This document shows positions 51,901 to 60,876 of a DNA stretch of 64,000 nucleotides, piece by piece. A program made the translations under genes and the position numbers. Below the pieces are notes generated by a model. That model saw nothing but the letters and a program-made list of their open reading frames with translations. It ran no database searches and had not been told where the DNA came from. Every line of letters begins with the position of its first letter. Within the stretch, counting starts at the first letter, position 1. Where the stretch lies: contig NZ_JAIHLQ010000007.1 of NCBI RefSeq assembly GCF_019733355.1, forward strand, positions 62,001 to 126,000, read 5' to 3'. Source of the stretch: Pseudomonas baetica (GTDB taxonomy: Bacteria > Pseudomonadota > Gammaproteobacteria > Pseudomonadales > Pseudomonadaceae).

Positions 51901-52664
51901 CTCGGTTTGAACGCCTCGCTGGTGATGCGCACTTTGGCCGGGAGATTATCTGCCAGCGGTTGCAGCTCACCACTCAACTGGCCATCAAGATAGCCATGGC
52001 TGTCGGCGTGCAGGTTGAGGGTCTTGAGCAAATCGCCGTCGATCTTCAGGGCCAGTGTCCAGGGATCGCTACCCGGCGAAGGCAACGTCAGATCACCGGC
52101 GATGTTCAGCGGCCAGTCGGCATTCGGCTGCAACAGGCCCGACAGGTTCAGGCTGAGGTCGTCGCGCTGCAATTTCACGCTGTCGATCTGCAGGCCCTTG
52201 GCCGTCCAGTGCGCCGCCAGTTTCAGGCCTTTGAGTTGCTCGCTGCCGTTGAACAGCAAACTGCCAACCTCGACGTCGCCCAACTCGATAGCCACCGGCA
52301 ATTGCAGATCCGGCAGTTTGATCGGGCCGCTTTCGGTGGTCTCTTCGCTCGGCGGGAATTGAAGGATGACCTGATCAGCCTTGAGCTGTTCGATGCACAA
52401 CGTCATGCGTGTCAGGCACAGCGGTGACCAGGCGAAGATCGGCTTGTCCAGCTCGACACGACTGCTGTCCTGCTGCCACACCAGATGGTCGGCGCTCCAT
52501 TGTCCGCCGAGGCGACCCTGGAAATTTTCCACGCTCAAGCCCGGCACCCGACTCAGCGCCCAACGGCTGCCAGCCTGCGTACCCAGCACCGCAGCGATGC
52601 TCAAGAGAATCAACGACACCAGCGCCAACAGGGCCAGCGCCGTTATTTTCAAACCACGCTTCAC
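48990..52664 (-). CDS. tamB: Translocation and assembly module inner-membrane protein TamB
   Basis: 1224 residues. An N-terminal membrane anchor (ITALALLALVSLILLSIAAVLG) is followed by a very long beta-rich periplasmic part of repeated short strands, and the C-terminal DUF490 domain (ILVGA-type segment DTIIVGAQTEEGKPPMAM; GRVHIGDNMDTRGELWLNDG; ending VYIEAASGVASSLDIFYKRDF). AsmA-like bridge protein; with TamA it works in outer-membrane protein assembly and phospholipid transport. The start overlaps tamA by 4 bases, so they are translationally coupled. Confidence 0.95.
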   Translation of the reverse strand: MKRGLKITALALLALVSLILLSIAAVLGTQAGSRWALSRVPGLSVENFQGRLGGQWSADHLVWQQDSSRVELDKPIFAWSPLCLTRMTLCIEQLKADQVILQFPPSEETTESGPIKLPDLQLPVAIELGDVEVGSLLFNGSEQLKGLKLAAHWTAKGLQIDSVKLQRDDLSLNLSGLLQPNADWPLNIAGDLTLPSPGSDPWTLALKIDGDLLKTLNLHADSHGYLDGQLSGELQPLADNLPAKVRITSEAFKPSADLPDTLQLNQLLLTGEGDLKNGYQLLGHAKLPAEQGPVALLLKGKVDASGAQIAGLDLSANDKQSLKLTGSVDWSKGITAQANINWQDFPWHRLYPVIDEPEVALRTFNGEVSYTDGQYIGNFAAALDGPAGAFSLSSPFSGSLKQIALPQFKMEAGQGKAEGHVNVQFADGIAWDTALDLSALNPAYWVAELPGTLAGPLKSKGELKNDRLSLTADLDLKGKLRGQPAVLQAKADGAGEQWNLNALQIRLGDNSINGKGSLQEKLTGQIDIKLTRLAQLWPQLRGQVNGQVNVAGTLKAPQGKLGLQGSQLAFQDNRLQSLNLDATLDSAQRAKIDLKGSGIQAGDTNLGVLTASAQGDIKNQKLSLDLLGPKLKLALGLDGNLDKGNWRGRLASGDIQAGGQDWKLQTPARLERLADGKINFGAHCWVSGSASLCGEDQRLMPDPKLRYHLKQFPIESLAQWLPKDFAWQGKLNADLKLDLPASGPNGVISVDASGGTLRVREKDQWLDFPYQTLKLTSKLTPKRIDTDLNFVGGKLGELSVQAQLNPLPKNKPLSGTFRLTGLDLSVARPFVPMVEKLTGHLNGSGTISGGLLAPLVNGTAKLSEGEVSGAELPMELKDLQLQAIIAGESIRLDGGWKSGKTGQGSLNGNVAWGQALMVDLALKGTQLPVNVEPYAKLEVAPDLKISMAGDELKIAGKVLVPKGEITVRELPPSTVKVSDDTIIVGAQTEEGKPPMAMKMDIDVVVGDDRLSFAGFGLTANLKGRVHIGDNMDTRGELWLNDGRYRAYGQRLTVRRARLLFAGPIDQPYLDIEAIRQTDDVIAGIRLSGSAEQPTTQIFSEPAMSQEQALSYLVLGRPLSTSGEDNNMLAQAALGLGLMGSSGVTSSLAKDLGIQDFQLDTQGSGTTTSVVASGNISEKLSLRYGVGVFEPASTIALRYKLSKKVYIEAASGVASSLDIFYKRDF

Positions 52665-54388
52665 AGCTCAGGCCCCATGGAAAAGTGCAGCCGGAAGCCG
52701 CCATCGTCGTCCAGCGCGCGGGCCAGGTCGAGGCGGATCGGCCCCACCGGTGAAACCCAGCGCACACCGATGCCAACCCCGGTCTTGAGGTTCGGCAGTT
52801 CGAGTTTGTTGAAAGAGTTGCCCTGATCGACGAACGTCGCGACTCGCCATTTTTCGGCGACCGAATATTGATACTCCACGCTACCGGCGACCATGTAGCG
52901 GCCACCGATGCGGTCGCCCTTGGAGTTTTCCGGCGACAGGCTCTGGTAGTCGTAACCGCGCACACTCTGATCACCACCGGCAAAGAATCGCAGCGACGGT
53001 GGCACCGAGTTATAGCCATTGGTGGCGCTGCCGCCGACCTGCACGCGACCAAGGAAGCGGTGCTTATCGAACACCGTGGTCAAGCCTTTGACCAACGCGG
53101 TGCCATACAGAAGATTGTTGTCGGAGCCGACGCCCTCCTTCGCCACTTTGCTTTCAAAGGCCAGGCGATAACCGTTGTGCGGGTCGATGCGGTTGTCGCT
53201 TTTGAGGTACGAATAGCTGATGCCAGGCATAAGCAAGGTACTCAGGCCGGAGTCATCACCGAGTTCGTATTCTTCGCGCTGCCATTTCAGCGAGATCACC
53301 CGTTGCCAGCCGCTGGGCAACTTGCTGTGCCATTCCGGGCCGAAGGTCAAAAGCTTGCTCGACGTGTCGGAGCCATCAATGTCTTCGAACTGATAACCGC
53401 CGGCCCAACGCAGTTTGTCGGTCAGCGGCGGGTCGAGTGGAATGTCATAGAACAGCCCGACGTTTTGCCGTGGCGCCGACAATTCGGCTTCCCAGCCATA
53501 GCTGTCGCCCTTCGGATTGACCCAGTGGCGCGTCCAGTTGGCCTTGATTCGCGGCCCGACGTCGGTGGAGTAACCGAGGCCCAGGCCCATGGTGCGCGGC
53601 TTGCGGGTGTCGAGTTTGACCTCCACCGGGATCACGTTGTTTTTCGCAGCAGTCGGTGCGGCATCCACGCGCACGCCTTCAAAATAGCCACTTGATTGCA
53701 GATTGCGGTTCAATTCGGCGATCAACTCGGAATCGTACGATTCACCTTCCTTGAACGGCACCATGCGTTGCAGCAGGTCTTCGTCGAACGGCGTGTCGCC
53801 CTCGAAACTGACGTTGCCCAGTGCATAACGCGGGCCGCTTTCGTAGATCAATTCGACGTCGGCAATCCCGGCACGAGGATCCACCAAGAGTTTTTGACGG
53901 GTGAAGCGGCCACTGAAAAAACCGAAGCGCGAGGCCTGATTCTGGATCAGCCGTTTGGCGTCTTCGTAACGGCCATGATTGAGTACCGCGCCGGGCTTGA
54001 GCACGTCGCTTTTCGGCACACGAAAGGATTTGAGAGAGGCCGCGGGGCCGTCGATGCGAAGGGTGACGTTGCGCAGGCGAATCGGCTCACCGGGATCGAT
54101 GTTCAGCACCAGGCGCGGTTTTGCCCCGCCCTTGACGTCACTTTCAATCTGCGGCTGGTAATAACCCAATGCCTGAGCGGCCTTGCGCGCCTGCTCTTCG
54201 GCGCCGCGACTGAAGCGCTGCAAGGCTTCTTCGTCACGGTCGCCCAAGCCGCCGATATACCCTTCGATATTGGCTTTGAGTTCGTCGTTGGACGGTTTGA
54301 TCCGCACGTCCAATTCACTTTGCGCCAGCGCCGCGCAGCTGGTTAACAGCACGAGCACGCCACTGGTAAATCTTCCTGGAAACTTCAT
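52661..54388 (-). CDS. tamA: Translocation and assembly module outer-membrane protein TamA
   Basis: 575 residues from the ATG at 54388 (MKFPGRFTSGVLV), chosen because it opens a clear signal peptide (GVLVLLTSCAALA, cut near AQS). Residues about 25-270 hold three POTRA-like domains; the rest is an Omp85 beta-barrel (LGLGYSTDVGPRIKANWTRH; GGDQSVRGYDYQSL, which matches the conserved loop-6 VRGY motif; GIGVRWVSPVGPIRLDLA). It ends in a hydrophobic strand. First gene of tamAB. Confidence 0.95.
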   Translation of the reverse strand: MKFPGRFTSGVLVLLTSCAALAQSELDVRIKPSNDELKANIEGYIGGLGDRDEEALQRFSRGAEEQARKAAQALGYYQPQIESDVKGGAKPRLVLNIDPGEPIRLRNVTLRIDGPAASLKSFRVPKSDVLKPGAVLNHGRYEDAKRLIQNQASRFGFFSGRFTRQKLLVDPRAGIADVELIYESGPRYALGNVSFEGDTPFDEDLLQRMVPFKEGESYDSELIAELNRNLQSSGYFEGVRVDAAPTAAKNNVIPVEVKLDTRKPRTMGLGLGYSTDVGPRIKANWTRHWVNPKGDSYGWEAELSAPRQNVGLFYDIPLDPPLTDKLRWAGGYQFEDIDGSDTSSKLLTFGPEWHSKLPSGWQRVISLKWQREEYELGDDSGLSTLLMPGISYSYLKSDNRIDPHNGYRLAFESKVAKEGVGSDNNLLYGTALVKGLTTVFDKHRFLGRVQVGGSATNGYNSVPPSLRFFAGGDQSVRGYDYQSLSPENSKGDRIGGRYMVAGSVEYQYSVAEKWRVATFVDQGNSFNKLELPNLKTGVGIGVRWVSPVGPIRLDLARALDDDGGFRLHFSMGPEL

Positions 54389-54454
54389 AGGCGCGGATGC
54401 TATCACGGGCTTGGGAGCGTGATAGAACAGGAAATTTCCCAAGAAGTTCGATTG

Positions 54455-55105
54455 TTATGCTGTTGCAGTTTGTAACAGCTGCGGATTGGCGTGAAAAAAA
54501 ACGTGTTCGCGCACCGGACCTACGGCAACTTCGCCAATCTCCTGATAACCCTGACGTTTATAGAAGTCCAGGTAACGCGGATTGCCGGTGTCGAGCACCA
54601 CGCCTTGGGACGTTTCGTCCACCGCGCACCAGTTGTGCACAGCCGTCAGCAATTGTTCGCCGAAGTGTTTGCCCTGGAACTGCGGATGAACCCCCAGCAG
54701 CGGCAGCATGTGTACCGAATCGCCGGGCACGCACGCGGACACGGCATCGTGATACTCCAGATAGCGCCGAGTGCAACGCAAACCGGTGCTGAGCACCATC
54801 CGCAGGCGCCACGCCCAGCTGTCGGTGATGCCCAAGCGACGTTGCGGCGGCGCGATCAGGGCGATGCCGATCAAGCGGTCGTTAACCAACAGGCCAATGG
54901 CCGGCAGATCCTGCAGGAAGTGTTGCTTGACCAATTCACGCACCGTCGCCCGCACGCGTTGCTCGTAGCCGGGGCGCTCGGCTTCGAACAGGTAACCGAA
55001 AGTCGGCTCGTGGCGGTAGGCCTGATACAGCAGTGATCGGGCTTCACGCGAATAGCCGCGGTCGAGCATATGAATGTCGGCGATGGCGGTCTGGGTTTCA
55101 GGCAT
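54455..55105 (-). CDS. GNAT-family N-acetyltransferase
   Basis: 216 residues from the ATG at 55105 (MPETQTAIADIHML). GNAT core: LLGVHPQFQGKHFGEQLL gives the Q-x-x-G-x-G/A type acetyl-CoA loop, followed by VVLDTGNPRYLDFYKRQGYQEIG, the usual beta5-alpha4 with Asn and Tyr. Substrate unknown. It is a single gene on the minus strand, back to back with xthA; tamA lies downstream in the same direction after 66 bases. Confidence 0.85.
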   Translation of the reverse strand: MPETQTAIADIHMLDRGYSREARSLLYQAYRHEPTFGYLFEAERPGYEQRVRATVRELVKQHFLQDLPAIGLLVNDRLIGIALIAPPQRRLGITDSWAWRLRMVLSTGLRCTRRYLEYHDAVSACVPGDSVHMLPLLGVHPQFQGKHFGEQLLTAVHNWCAVDETSQGVVLDTGNPRYLDFYKRQGYQEIGEVAVGPVREHVFFHANPQLLQTATA

Positions 55106-55350
55106 GACGTGGATTCTCCCCGGGGCACGGCTCAAATGGCTGCGCTCTTGTTGGTACGAACCTTTTGGTGTTGGCACGGTTCCCCTCAGGTATAGACCAA
55201 CTCGGGATCTTCATCGATTTTGCCGGCCTGCTCGCGAAGAGGCCCTCCCAGGCAATACAAATCCCACAGGCCAAAATGATTTCTCCCACCCCACACTGGC
55301 CCCCATCCCACATGTCAGCTAGCATCGCCCTTTTGCCAGGACTGCCGACC

Positions 55351-56163
55351 ATGAAGATTGTTTCCTTCAACATCAACGGACTGCGCGCCCGTCCGCATCA
55401 GCTGGCAGCGCTGATCGAAAAACATCAGCCGGACGTGATCGGCCTGCAGGAAACCAAAGTCCACGACGACCAGTTCCCGCTCGAGGAAGTACGCGCCCTC
55501 GGGTACCACGTCTATTACCATGGCCAGAAAGGCCATTACGGCGTGGCCATGCTCTCGCGCCAGGAACCGATTGCCATCCATAAAGGTTTCGCCACCGATG
55601 AAGAAGACGCACAGCGCCGTTTCATCTGGGGCACCTTCGCCGACGCCAACGGCGTGCCGGTGACGATCATGAACGGCTACTTTCCTCAGGGTGAAAGCCG
55701 CGACCATCCCACCAAGTTCCCGGCCAAGCAGCGTTTTTACAACGATCTGCAAGCACTGCTGGAAAGCCAGTTCAACAACGAACAGCCGCTGGTGGTGATG
55801 GGCGATGTGAACATTTCCCCAGAAGATTGCGACATCGGCATCGGCCCGGACAACATGAAGCGCTGGCTGAAAACCGGCAAATGCAGCTTTCTGCCGGAAG
55901 AGCGCGAGTGGATGGCGCGTCTGAAAAACTGGGGCCTGACCGACAGCTATCGCCACCTGAACCCGGACGTGACCGACATGTTCAGCTGGTTCGACTACCG
56001 CAGCCGTGGTTTTGAAGACGAGCCCAAGCGTGGCCTGCGCATTGACGTGATCCTGGCCTCCAACGGTCTGCTGCCACGGGTGAAAGCGGCGGGCGTGGAC
56101 TATGAACTGCGCGGTATGGAAAAACCGTCGGATCATGCGCCGATCTGGCTTGAATTGAGCTGA
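55351..56163 (+). CDS. xthA: Exodeoxyribonuclease III
   Basis: 270 residues from the ATG at 55351 ([17 protein letters not shown]), the family start. DNA repair AP endonuclease/3' exonuclease. EEP-superfamily residues are visible: NINGLR (Asn), GLQETK (Glu34), [29 protein letters not shown] (Asp/Asn), RIDVILAS and [10 protein letters not shown] (Asp-His). Length matches E. coli XthA (268 aa). The 245-bp gap to the GNAT gene contains a degenerate REP half near 55222-55250. Confidence 0.96.
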   Translation: MKIVSFNINGLRARPHQLAALIEKHQPDVIGLQETKVHDDQFPLEEVRALGYHVYYHGQKGHYGVAMLSRQEPIAIHKGFATDEEDAQRRFIWGTFADANGVPVTIMNGYFPQGESRDHPTKFPAKQRFYNDLQALLESQFNNEQPLVVMGDVNISPEDCDIGIGPDNMKRWLKTGKCSFLPEEREWMARLKNWGLTDSYRHLNPDVTDMFSWFDYRSRGFEDEPKRGLRIDVILASNGLLPRVKAAGVDYELRGMEKPSDHAPIWLELS

Positions 56164-56185
56164 TTCAGGACATCACACATTCCCC

Positions 56186-56274
56186 TGTGGGAGCGGGCTT
56201 GCTCGCGAAATCGGTGTGTCAGTTGACGAAAATGTCGCTGATACGCCGCCATCCGCGAGCACGCCCGCGCCCAC
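56186..56274. repeat. REP doublet (REPIN)
   Basis: TGTGGGAGCGGGCTTGCTCG ... TCCGCGAGCACGCCCGCGCCCAC, between xthA and the PstS-OmpA gene. Confidence 0.9.
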
Positions 56275-56352
56275 GCTGACGCGCTGTAATCTTTTGGTCA
56301 TGCGACTGACTTAATCTCCCGGGCAATCCCCTTGGCTTGATTCGGTGCCGGC

Positions 56353-57687
56353 ATGATCCTGCGTGTTCTGTTCGTTTTTCTATTGAGTGCAGGGCTGACG
56401 GTCTCTGCCGCTGCCCTGCCGATACCCGAAAACGGCCCGGCGTTGCGCATTCAAGGCTCCAACACCATCGGCGCTGAACTCGGCCCGGCGCTGGTCGAAG
56501 GTCTTTTGCAGGAACAAGGCCTGCTGAAAATCCACCGCGAGCCCCCGGATACCGCCAACGAACAACGCATCGTCGGCCTGACCGCCCAAGGTAAACGCGT
56601 CGTGGTGGAAGTCGCCGCCCACGGTTCCAGCACCGGTTTCACCGCGCTGGGAAACGCCAGCGCCGATCTGGCGGCCTCCTCCCGAGAGATCAAGGACAGC
56701 GAGTTGCTCAGCCTGCAATCGCTGGGCGATCTGAAAAGTCCCGCTGCCGAGCAAGTCATTGCCATCGATGGTGTGGCGATCATCCTTCACCCCGACAACC
56801 CGCTGCAGCAACTGGACACCGAGCAACTGGCGCGCATCTTCAGTGGCGAGGTGAAAACCTGGAAAGACCTCGGCGGTCGTGGCGGCCCGATTCATTTATA
56901 TGCGCGGGATGATCAGTCCGGCACGTACGACACGTTTAAGGAACTGGTCCTCAGCCCTCGCGGGAAAAGTCTGAACAGTTCGGCGAAAAGGTTCGAATCC
57001 AGCGAGCAGTTGTCCGACGCCGTGAGCAGCGACCCGCAAGGCATTGGCTTCATTGGCCTGCCGTATGTGCGCCAGGCAAAAGCCGTGGCAATCGCTGATG
57101 GCGCTTCGCAATCGATGCTGGCGCTTAACAATCTGATTGCCACCGAAGACTATCCGCTGTCTCGACGGCTGTTCTTCTATCTGCCGCCAGACAGCAAAAA
57201 CCTGTGGGCGACAGCGTTGGTGGCATTTGCACAAAGCCCTCAGGGCCAGACGATTGTCGCCGCCAACGGCTTTATCAGTCAGACCGTACGTGCGATGAGC
57301 GTCACCCCCAATTCACTGATGCCCGAGGGTTATCAATCCCTCAGCCGCCACGCCCAACGTCTGACCGTGAACTTCCGTTTTGAAGAAGGCAGCGCCAGCC
57401 TGGATAACAAGGCGCGGCAAGATCTGGCGCGGGTGCTCGACTATATAAAGGGTCACGACAAGACCGATCGCGCGGTAACACTGGTGGGGTTTGGTGATGC
57501 CAAGGATGACCCGGCGCGCGCGGATCTGCTGTCGAAATTGCGGGCGATGGCGGTGCGGCGCGAACTGGTCAAGAACGGCGTGGTGTTGCGTGAAGTTCGC
57601 GGCTTTGGCGCGCTGATGCCGGTGGCGACTAACAGTGCCGATGAGGGGCGGATCAAGAATCGGCGGGTGGAGGTTTGGGTGTATTGA
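56353..57687 (+). CDS. PstS-like phosphate-binding domain fused to OmpA domain
   Basis: 444 residues. Signal peptide MILRVLFVFLLSAGLTVSAAA. Residues about 28-310 are PBP-like with PstS motifs (LRIQGSNTIGAELGPALVEG; IAIDGVAIILHPDNPLQQL; ARIFSGEVKTWKDLGG; DDQSGTYDTFKELVL). Residues about 325-444 are an OmpA/MotB peptidoglycan-binding domain (LTVNFRFEEGSASLDNKARQ; ending with NRRVEVWVY). A periplasmic solute-binding fold tethered to the wall rather than served by a transporter; no pst genes are near. As I recall, such chimeras exist in other Pseudomonas; role unknown. Confidence 0.85.
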   Translation: MILRVLFVFLLSAGLTVSAAALPIPENGPALRIQGSNTIGAELGPALVEGLLQEQGLLKIHREPPDTANEQRIVGLTAQGKRVVVEVAAHGSSTGFTALGNASADLAASSREIKDSELLSLQSLGDLKSPAAEQVIAIDGVAIILHPDNPLQQLDTEQLARIFSGEVKTWKDLGGRGGPIHLYARDDQSGTYDTFKELVLSPRGKSLNSSAKRFESSEQLSDAVSSDPQGIGFIGLPYVRQAKAVAIADGASQSMLALNNLIATEDYPLSRRLFFYLPPDSKNLWATALVAFAQSPQGQTIVAANGFISQTVRAMSVTPNSLMPEGYQSLSRHAQRLTVNFRFEEGSASLDNKARQDLARVLDYIKGHDKTDRAVTLVGFGDAKDDPARADLLSKLRAMAVRRELVKNGVVLREVRGFGALMPVATNSADEGRIKNRRVEVWVY

Positions 57688-57713
57688 GTGTTCATTGGCA
57701 CCTGCATTGACGC

Positions 57714-57799
57714 CTTCGCGAGCAGGCTTGCTCCCACATTGGATCGCATTTCTTCCGGTTGAATGCGGTTGAATGTGGGAGCGAGCTTGCTCGCGAAGA
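57714..57799. repeat. REP pair in reversed orientation
   Basis: TTCGCGAGCAGGCTTGCTCC-CACA (57714-57737) and TGTGGGAGCGAGCTTGCTCG-CGAAG (57775-57799). It lies between convergent genes. Confidence 0.88.
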
Positions 57800-57818
57800 A
57801 CGATAACGCGGTGCTGGA

Positions 57819-59048
57819 TCAGCGCTCGCTGCGCAGCATTTCCTTCGGCACATATTTGCCGATCTCGAACTTGCCGATCGCCGCGCGGTGCACTTCGTCC
57901 GGGCCGTCAGCCAGGCGCAGGGTGCGTTGCATGGCATACATGTAGGCCAGCGGGAAATCGTTCGACACCCCGGCCCCGCCGTGGATCTGAATCGCTCGGT
58001 CAATCACGCGCAATGCCACGTTCGGCGCGACGACTTTGATCTGCGCGATCTCGCTCTTGGCGACTTTGTTGCCGACGGTGTCCATCATGTACGCCGCTTT
58101 CAACGTCAGCAAACGGGCCATGTCGATTTCCATTCGCGAGTCGGCGATTTTGTCGATATTACCGCCCAGGCGTGCCAATGGTTTGCCAAATGCCGTGCGG
58201 TTCACCGAGCGTTTGCACATCAACTCCAACGCCCGTTCAGCCATGCCGATCGACCGCATGCAGTGGTGAATCCGGCCGGGGCCAAGTCGGCCCTGAGCAA
58301 TTTCGAAGCCGCGTCCCTCACCGAGCAGGACGTTTTCGTACGGCACGCGCACGTTGTCGAACAACACTTCGGCGTGTCCGTGCGGTGCATCGTCGTAGCC
58401 AAACACCGGCAGCGGACGGACGATTTTCACACCGGGGGTATCGACCGGCACGAGGATCATCGAGTGCTGGGCGTGGCGCGGCGCGTCGGGATTGCTCAGG
58501 CCCATGAAGATCAGGATTTTGCAGCGCGGGTCGCAGGCGCCGGAGGTCCACCACTTCTTGCCGTTGATCACCCACTCGTCACCATCACGCACAGCACGGG
58601 CGGCCATGTTGGTGGCGTCGGACGAGGCAACGTCCGGCTCGGTCATGGCGAACGCCGAGCGGATCTCGCCGCGCAGCAGCGGTTCGAGCCAGCGCTGCTT
58701 CTGTTCTTCGTTGGCGTAGCGCACCAGCACTTCCATGTTGCCGGTGTCCGGCGCCGAGCAGTTGAACGGCTCTGGCCCCAGCAAGGAGCGGCCCATGATT
58801 TCCGCCAACGGTGCGTATTCGAGGTTGGTCAGGCCGGCGCCGAGTTCCGACTCGGGCAGAAACAGGTTCCACAGTCCTTCAGACTTGGCCTTGGCTTTGA
58901 GCTCTTCCATGATCGCGGTCGGCTGCCAGCGGTCGCCCTCGGCAACCTGGCGCTCAAACACGGCTTCGGCCGGGTAAACGTAAGTGTCCATGAACGCGGT
59001 CACGCGCTCACGCAGTTCTTGCACCTTGGGCGAATAAGCGAAATCCAT
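57819..59048 (-). CDS. Acyl-CoA dehydrogenase family protein
   Basis: 409 residues from the ATG at 59048 ([16 protein letters not shown]), preceded by an AAAAAGAAGG run. FAD-dependent alpha/beta-dehydrogenation of an acyl-CoA. Visible family blocks: [15 protein letters not shown] (FAD/substrate loop), [15 protein letters not shown], and a C-terminal [25 protein letters not shown]. It looks like the FadE/ACAD10-11-like branch. Specific substrate cannot be read. Divergent from a LysR gene 172 bp away, which may control it. Confidence 0.93.
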   Translation of the reverse strand: MDFAYSPKVQELRERVTAFMDTYVYPAEAVFERQVAEGDRWQPTAIMEELKAKAKSEGLWNLFLPESELGAGLTNLEYAPLAEIMGRSLLGPEPFNCSAPDTGNMEVLVRYANEEQKQRWLEPLLRGEIRSAFAMTEPDVASSDATNMAARAVRDGDEWVINGKKWWTSGACDPRCKILIFMGLSNPDAPRHAQHSMILVPVDTPGVKIVRPLPVFGYDDAPHGHAEVLFDNVRVPYENVLLGEGRGFEIAQGRLGPGRIHHCMRSIGMAERALELMCKRSVNRTAFGKPLARLGGNIDKIADSRMEIDMARLLTLKAAYMMDTVGNKVAKSEIAQIKVVAPNVALRVIDRAIQIHGGAGVSNDFPLAYMYAMQRTLRLADGPDEVHRAAIGKFEIGKYVPKEMLRSER

Positions 59049-59220
59049 GGGCAGTACCTTCTTTTTGGAGAGGTTGTTCAGGTCATGCAATCGATGCTAG
59101 AACAGCGTTGATAATTTACCTAGCCTATTCTCGGCGTGTATAAACATTCATCACCGATATATGATCCAGTGATCGTCAGCCCCTAAAACACCTGCCCTTA
59201 AAAACAAGAGAAGCCGCGTT

Positions 59221-60150
59221 ATGAATCTGAGCAAGGTCGACCTCAACCTTTTCATCGTCTTTGACGCGATCTACACCGAAGCCAACCTGACCCGCGCCGG
59301 GCAGATTGTCGGCATCACTCAGCCAGCGGTGTCCAACGCATTGGCGCGGTTGCGCGAGACCTTCAACGACCCACTCTTCGTGCGCACGGCCCAAGGCATG
59401 GTGCCGACGCCGATGGCGCAGAACATCATCGGCCCGGTGCGCAACGCGCTGTCGCTGTTGCGAGTGTCGGTTCAGGAAAGCCGTATTTTCAATCCGGCGC
59501 AAGCGGCCAAGACCTACCGCATCAGCATGACCGACCTCACTGAAGCGGTGATTCTGCCGCCGCTGTTCCAGCGTCTGCGCCGACTGGCACCGACGGTGAT
59601 CATCGAAAGCTTTCTGTCCAAACGCCGGGAAACCACTAAGGAACTGGCGGCCGGGCGGCTGGATTTTGCCGTCGACGCGCCACTCAACACCGACCCGCAG
59701 GTGCGCCACGTCAAACTGATGGAAGACCGTTACGTCTGTGCGATGCGCAAGGGGCATCCGATGGCGGGCAAGGAAAAACTCAGCCTCGATGACTATCTCT
59801 CGCTGACCCACATCCATATTTCCAGCCGTCGCAGCGGCTTGGGTTATGTCGATCTGGCCTTGGGCAAAATGGGCATCCAGCGCAAGATCGCCCTGCGCTC
59901 CCAGCATTACCTGATGGCGTCCCAAGTGATGCAGCAGACCGACATGGTCATGACCGTGCCGGAGCGTTTCGCCCGTCGGCACGAACTGCATTCGTTCAAT
60001 TTGCCGGTCAACGATGTACCGCCGGTCGAGACACACCTTTACTGGCACGAAAGCACCGATCAGGACCCGGCCAACCGCTGGATGCGCGAACAGATGATCG
60101 AGTTGTGCCAGCAGGTGACGGCGTATGAGAAGAAGCTCGATAAGGTGTAG
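59221..60150 (+). CDS. LysR-family transcriptional regulator
   Basis: 309 residues. N-terminal winged HTH (LNLFIVFDAIYTEANLTRAG; ITQPAVSNALARLRETF) with the NodD/SyrM-type pattern FNDPLFVRTAQGM, then a periplasmic-binding-like effector domain. It is divergent to the acyl-CoA dehydrogenase gene. In the 172-bp gap, ATCAC-N14-GTGAT at 59150-59173 is a weak candidate site. Ligand unknown. Confidence 0.92.
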   Translation: MNLSKVDLNLFIVFDAIYTEANLTRAGQIVGITQPAVSNALARLRETFNDPLFVRTAQGMVPTPMAQNIIGPVRNALSLLRVSVQESRIFNPAQAAKTYRISMTDLTEAVILPPLFQRLRRLAPTVIIESFLSKRRETTKELAAGRLDFAVDAPLNTDPQVRHVKLMEDRYVCAMRKGHPMAGKEKLSLDDYLSLTHIHISSRRSGLGYVDLALGKMGIQRKIALRSQHYLMASQVMQQTDMVMTVPERFARRHELHSFNLPVNDVPPVETHLYWHESTDQDPANRWMREQMIELCQQVTAYEKKLDKV

Positions 60151-60172
60151 GAAGTTTTACCGCGGCGCTGCC

Positions 60173-60237
60173 ATCGCGAGCAGGCTCGCTCCCACACGGG
60201 ATCGCATTTCCATGTGGGAGCGAGCCTGCTCGCGAAG
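60173..60237. repeat. REP pair in reversed orientation
   Basis: ATCGCGAGCAGGCTCGCTCC-CACA and TGTGGGAGCGAGCCTGCTCG-CGAAG, compact (65 bp), after the LysR gene. Confidence 0.88.
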
Positions 60238-60268
60238 AGACCAGCAAACACAGCGCAAATTTTGAGCC

Positions 60269-60284
60269 TTGACGTAAACGTCAA
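60269..60284. promoter_or_regulatory. LiuR-type operator/promoter
   Basis: TTGACGT-AA-ACGTCAA, a perfect 7-bp inverted repeat 43 bp before the MerR gene. The left half doubles as a -35 box (TTGACG), and a weak -10 (TTAGCT) follows about 17 bp later, the usual MerR-family layout. It resembles the LiuR sites described for branched-chain amino-acid catabolism (from memory). Confidence 0.75.
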
Positions 60285-60327
60285 CCTGCCATTAGCTTAG
60301 CGCCAAGACCTTTTTTCGAGCGCTTTG

Positions 60328-60729
60328 ATGAGCAGCCAGACCTACAGCATTTCCGACCTCGCCCGCGAGCTGGACATCACCACGCGGGCGATCCGCTTTT
60401 ATGAAGAGCAAGGCCTGCTCAGCCCCGAGCGTCGTGGCCAGGAACGCATCTATTCACCACGCGACAAAGTCAGTCTGAAGCTGATCCTGCGCGGCAAGCG
60501 CATCGGTTTCTCGCTGGCCGAATGTCGCGAATTGATTGAGCTCTACGACCCGTCCAGCGGTAACACCAAACAGCTCAACAGCATGTTGGCGAAGATCAGC
60601 GAACGCCGCGAACAGCTAGAGCAGCAGTTGCTCGACATCGAACAGATGAAGCTGGAACTCGATACCGCCGAAGAGCGTTGCGTGCAGGCGCTGGAGCAGA
60701 CGCTCAAGAGCCAGCAGATCGCGCAGTAA
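60328..60729 (+). CDS. liuR: MerR-family regulator (LiuR-like)
   Basis: 133 residues from the ATG at 60328; a TTG just before it is less likely. N-terminal MerR HTH YSISDLARELDITTRAIRFYEEQGLL, with the second half QERIYSPRDKVSLKLILRGKRIGFSL, then a coiled-coil dimer helix (KISERREQLEQQLLDIEQM). No cysteine cluster for metals. Next to an HMG-CoA lyase gene and a matching palindrome, so it fits LiuR, regulator of leucine/isovalerate degradation. Confidence 0.85.
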   Translation: MSSQTYSISDLARELDITTRAIRFYEEQGLLSPERRGQERIYSPRDKVSLKLILRGKRIGFSLAECRELIELYDPSSGNTKQLNSMLAKISERREQLEQQLLDIEQMKLELDTAEERCVQALEQTLKSQQIAQ

Positions 60730-60749
60730 TTGAGCACAACATTTCCCCG

Positions 60750-60836
60750 GTGGGAGCGGGCTTGTTCGCGAATGCGGTGTATCAGATAGCAATTTGTCGC
60801 CTGACACTGCGCATTCGCGAGCAAGCCCGCTCCCAC
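60750..60836. repeat. REP doublet between liuR and mvaB
   Basis: GTGGGAGCGGGCTTGTTCGC ... TTCGCGAGCAAGCCCGCTCCCACA. It lies in the 147-bp gap between the regulator gene and HMG-CoA lyase. Confidence 0.92.
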
Positions 60837-60876
60837 AAGGGGGGTCACCTCGAATTCAAAAGAACAGGTCAACGCC

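Noticed and set aside
55222..55250. Single degenerate REP-like half (GCCTGCTCGCGAAGAG)
   Set aside because: Only one arm is recognisable; mentioned with xthA rather than listed.
59150..59173. ATCAC-N14-GTGAT in the LysR/acyl-CoA dehydrogenase gap
   Set aside because: Short arms and only loose agreement with LysR T-N11-A sites; not enough for a separate feature.
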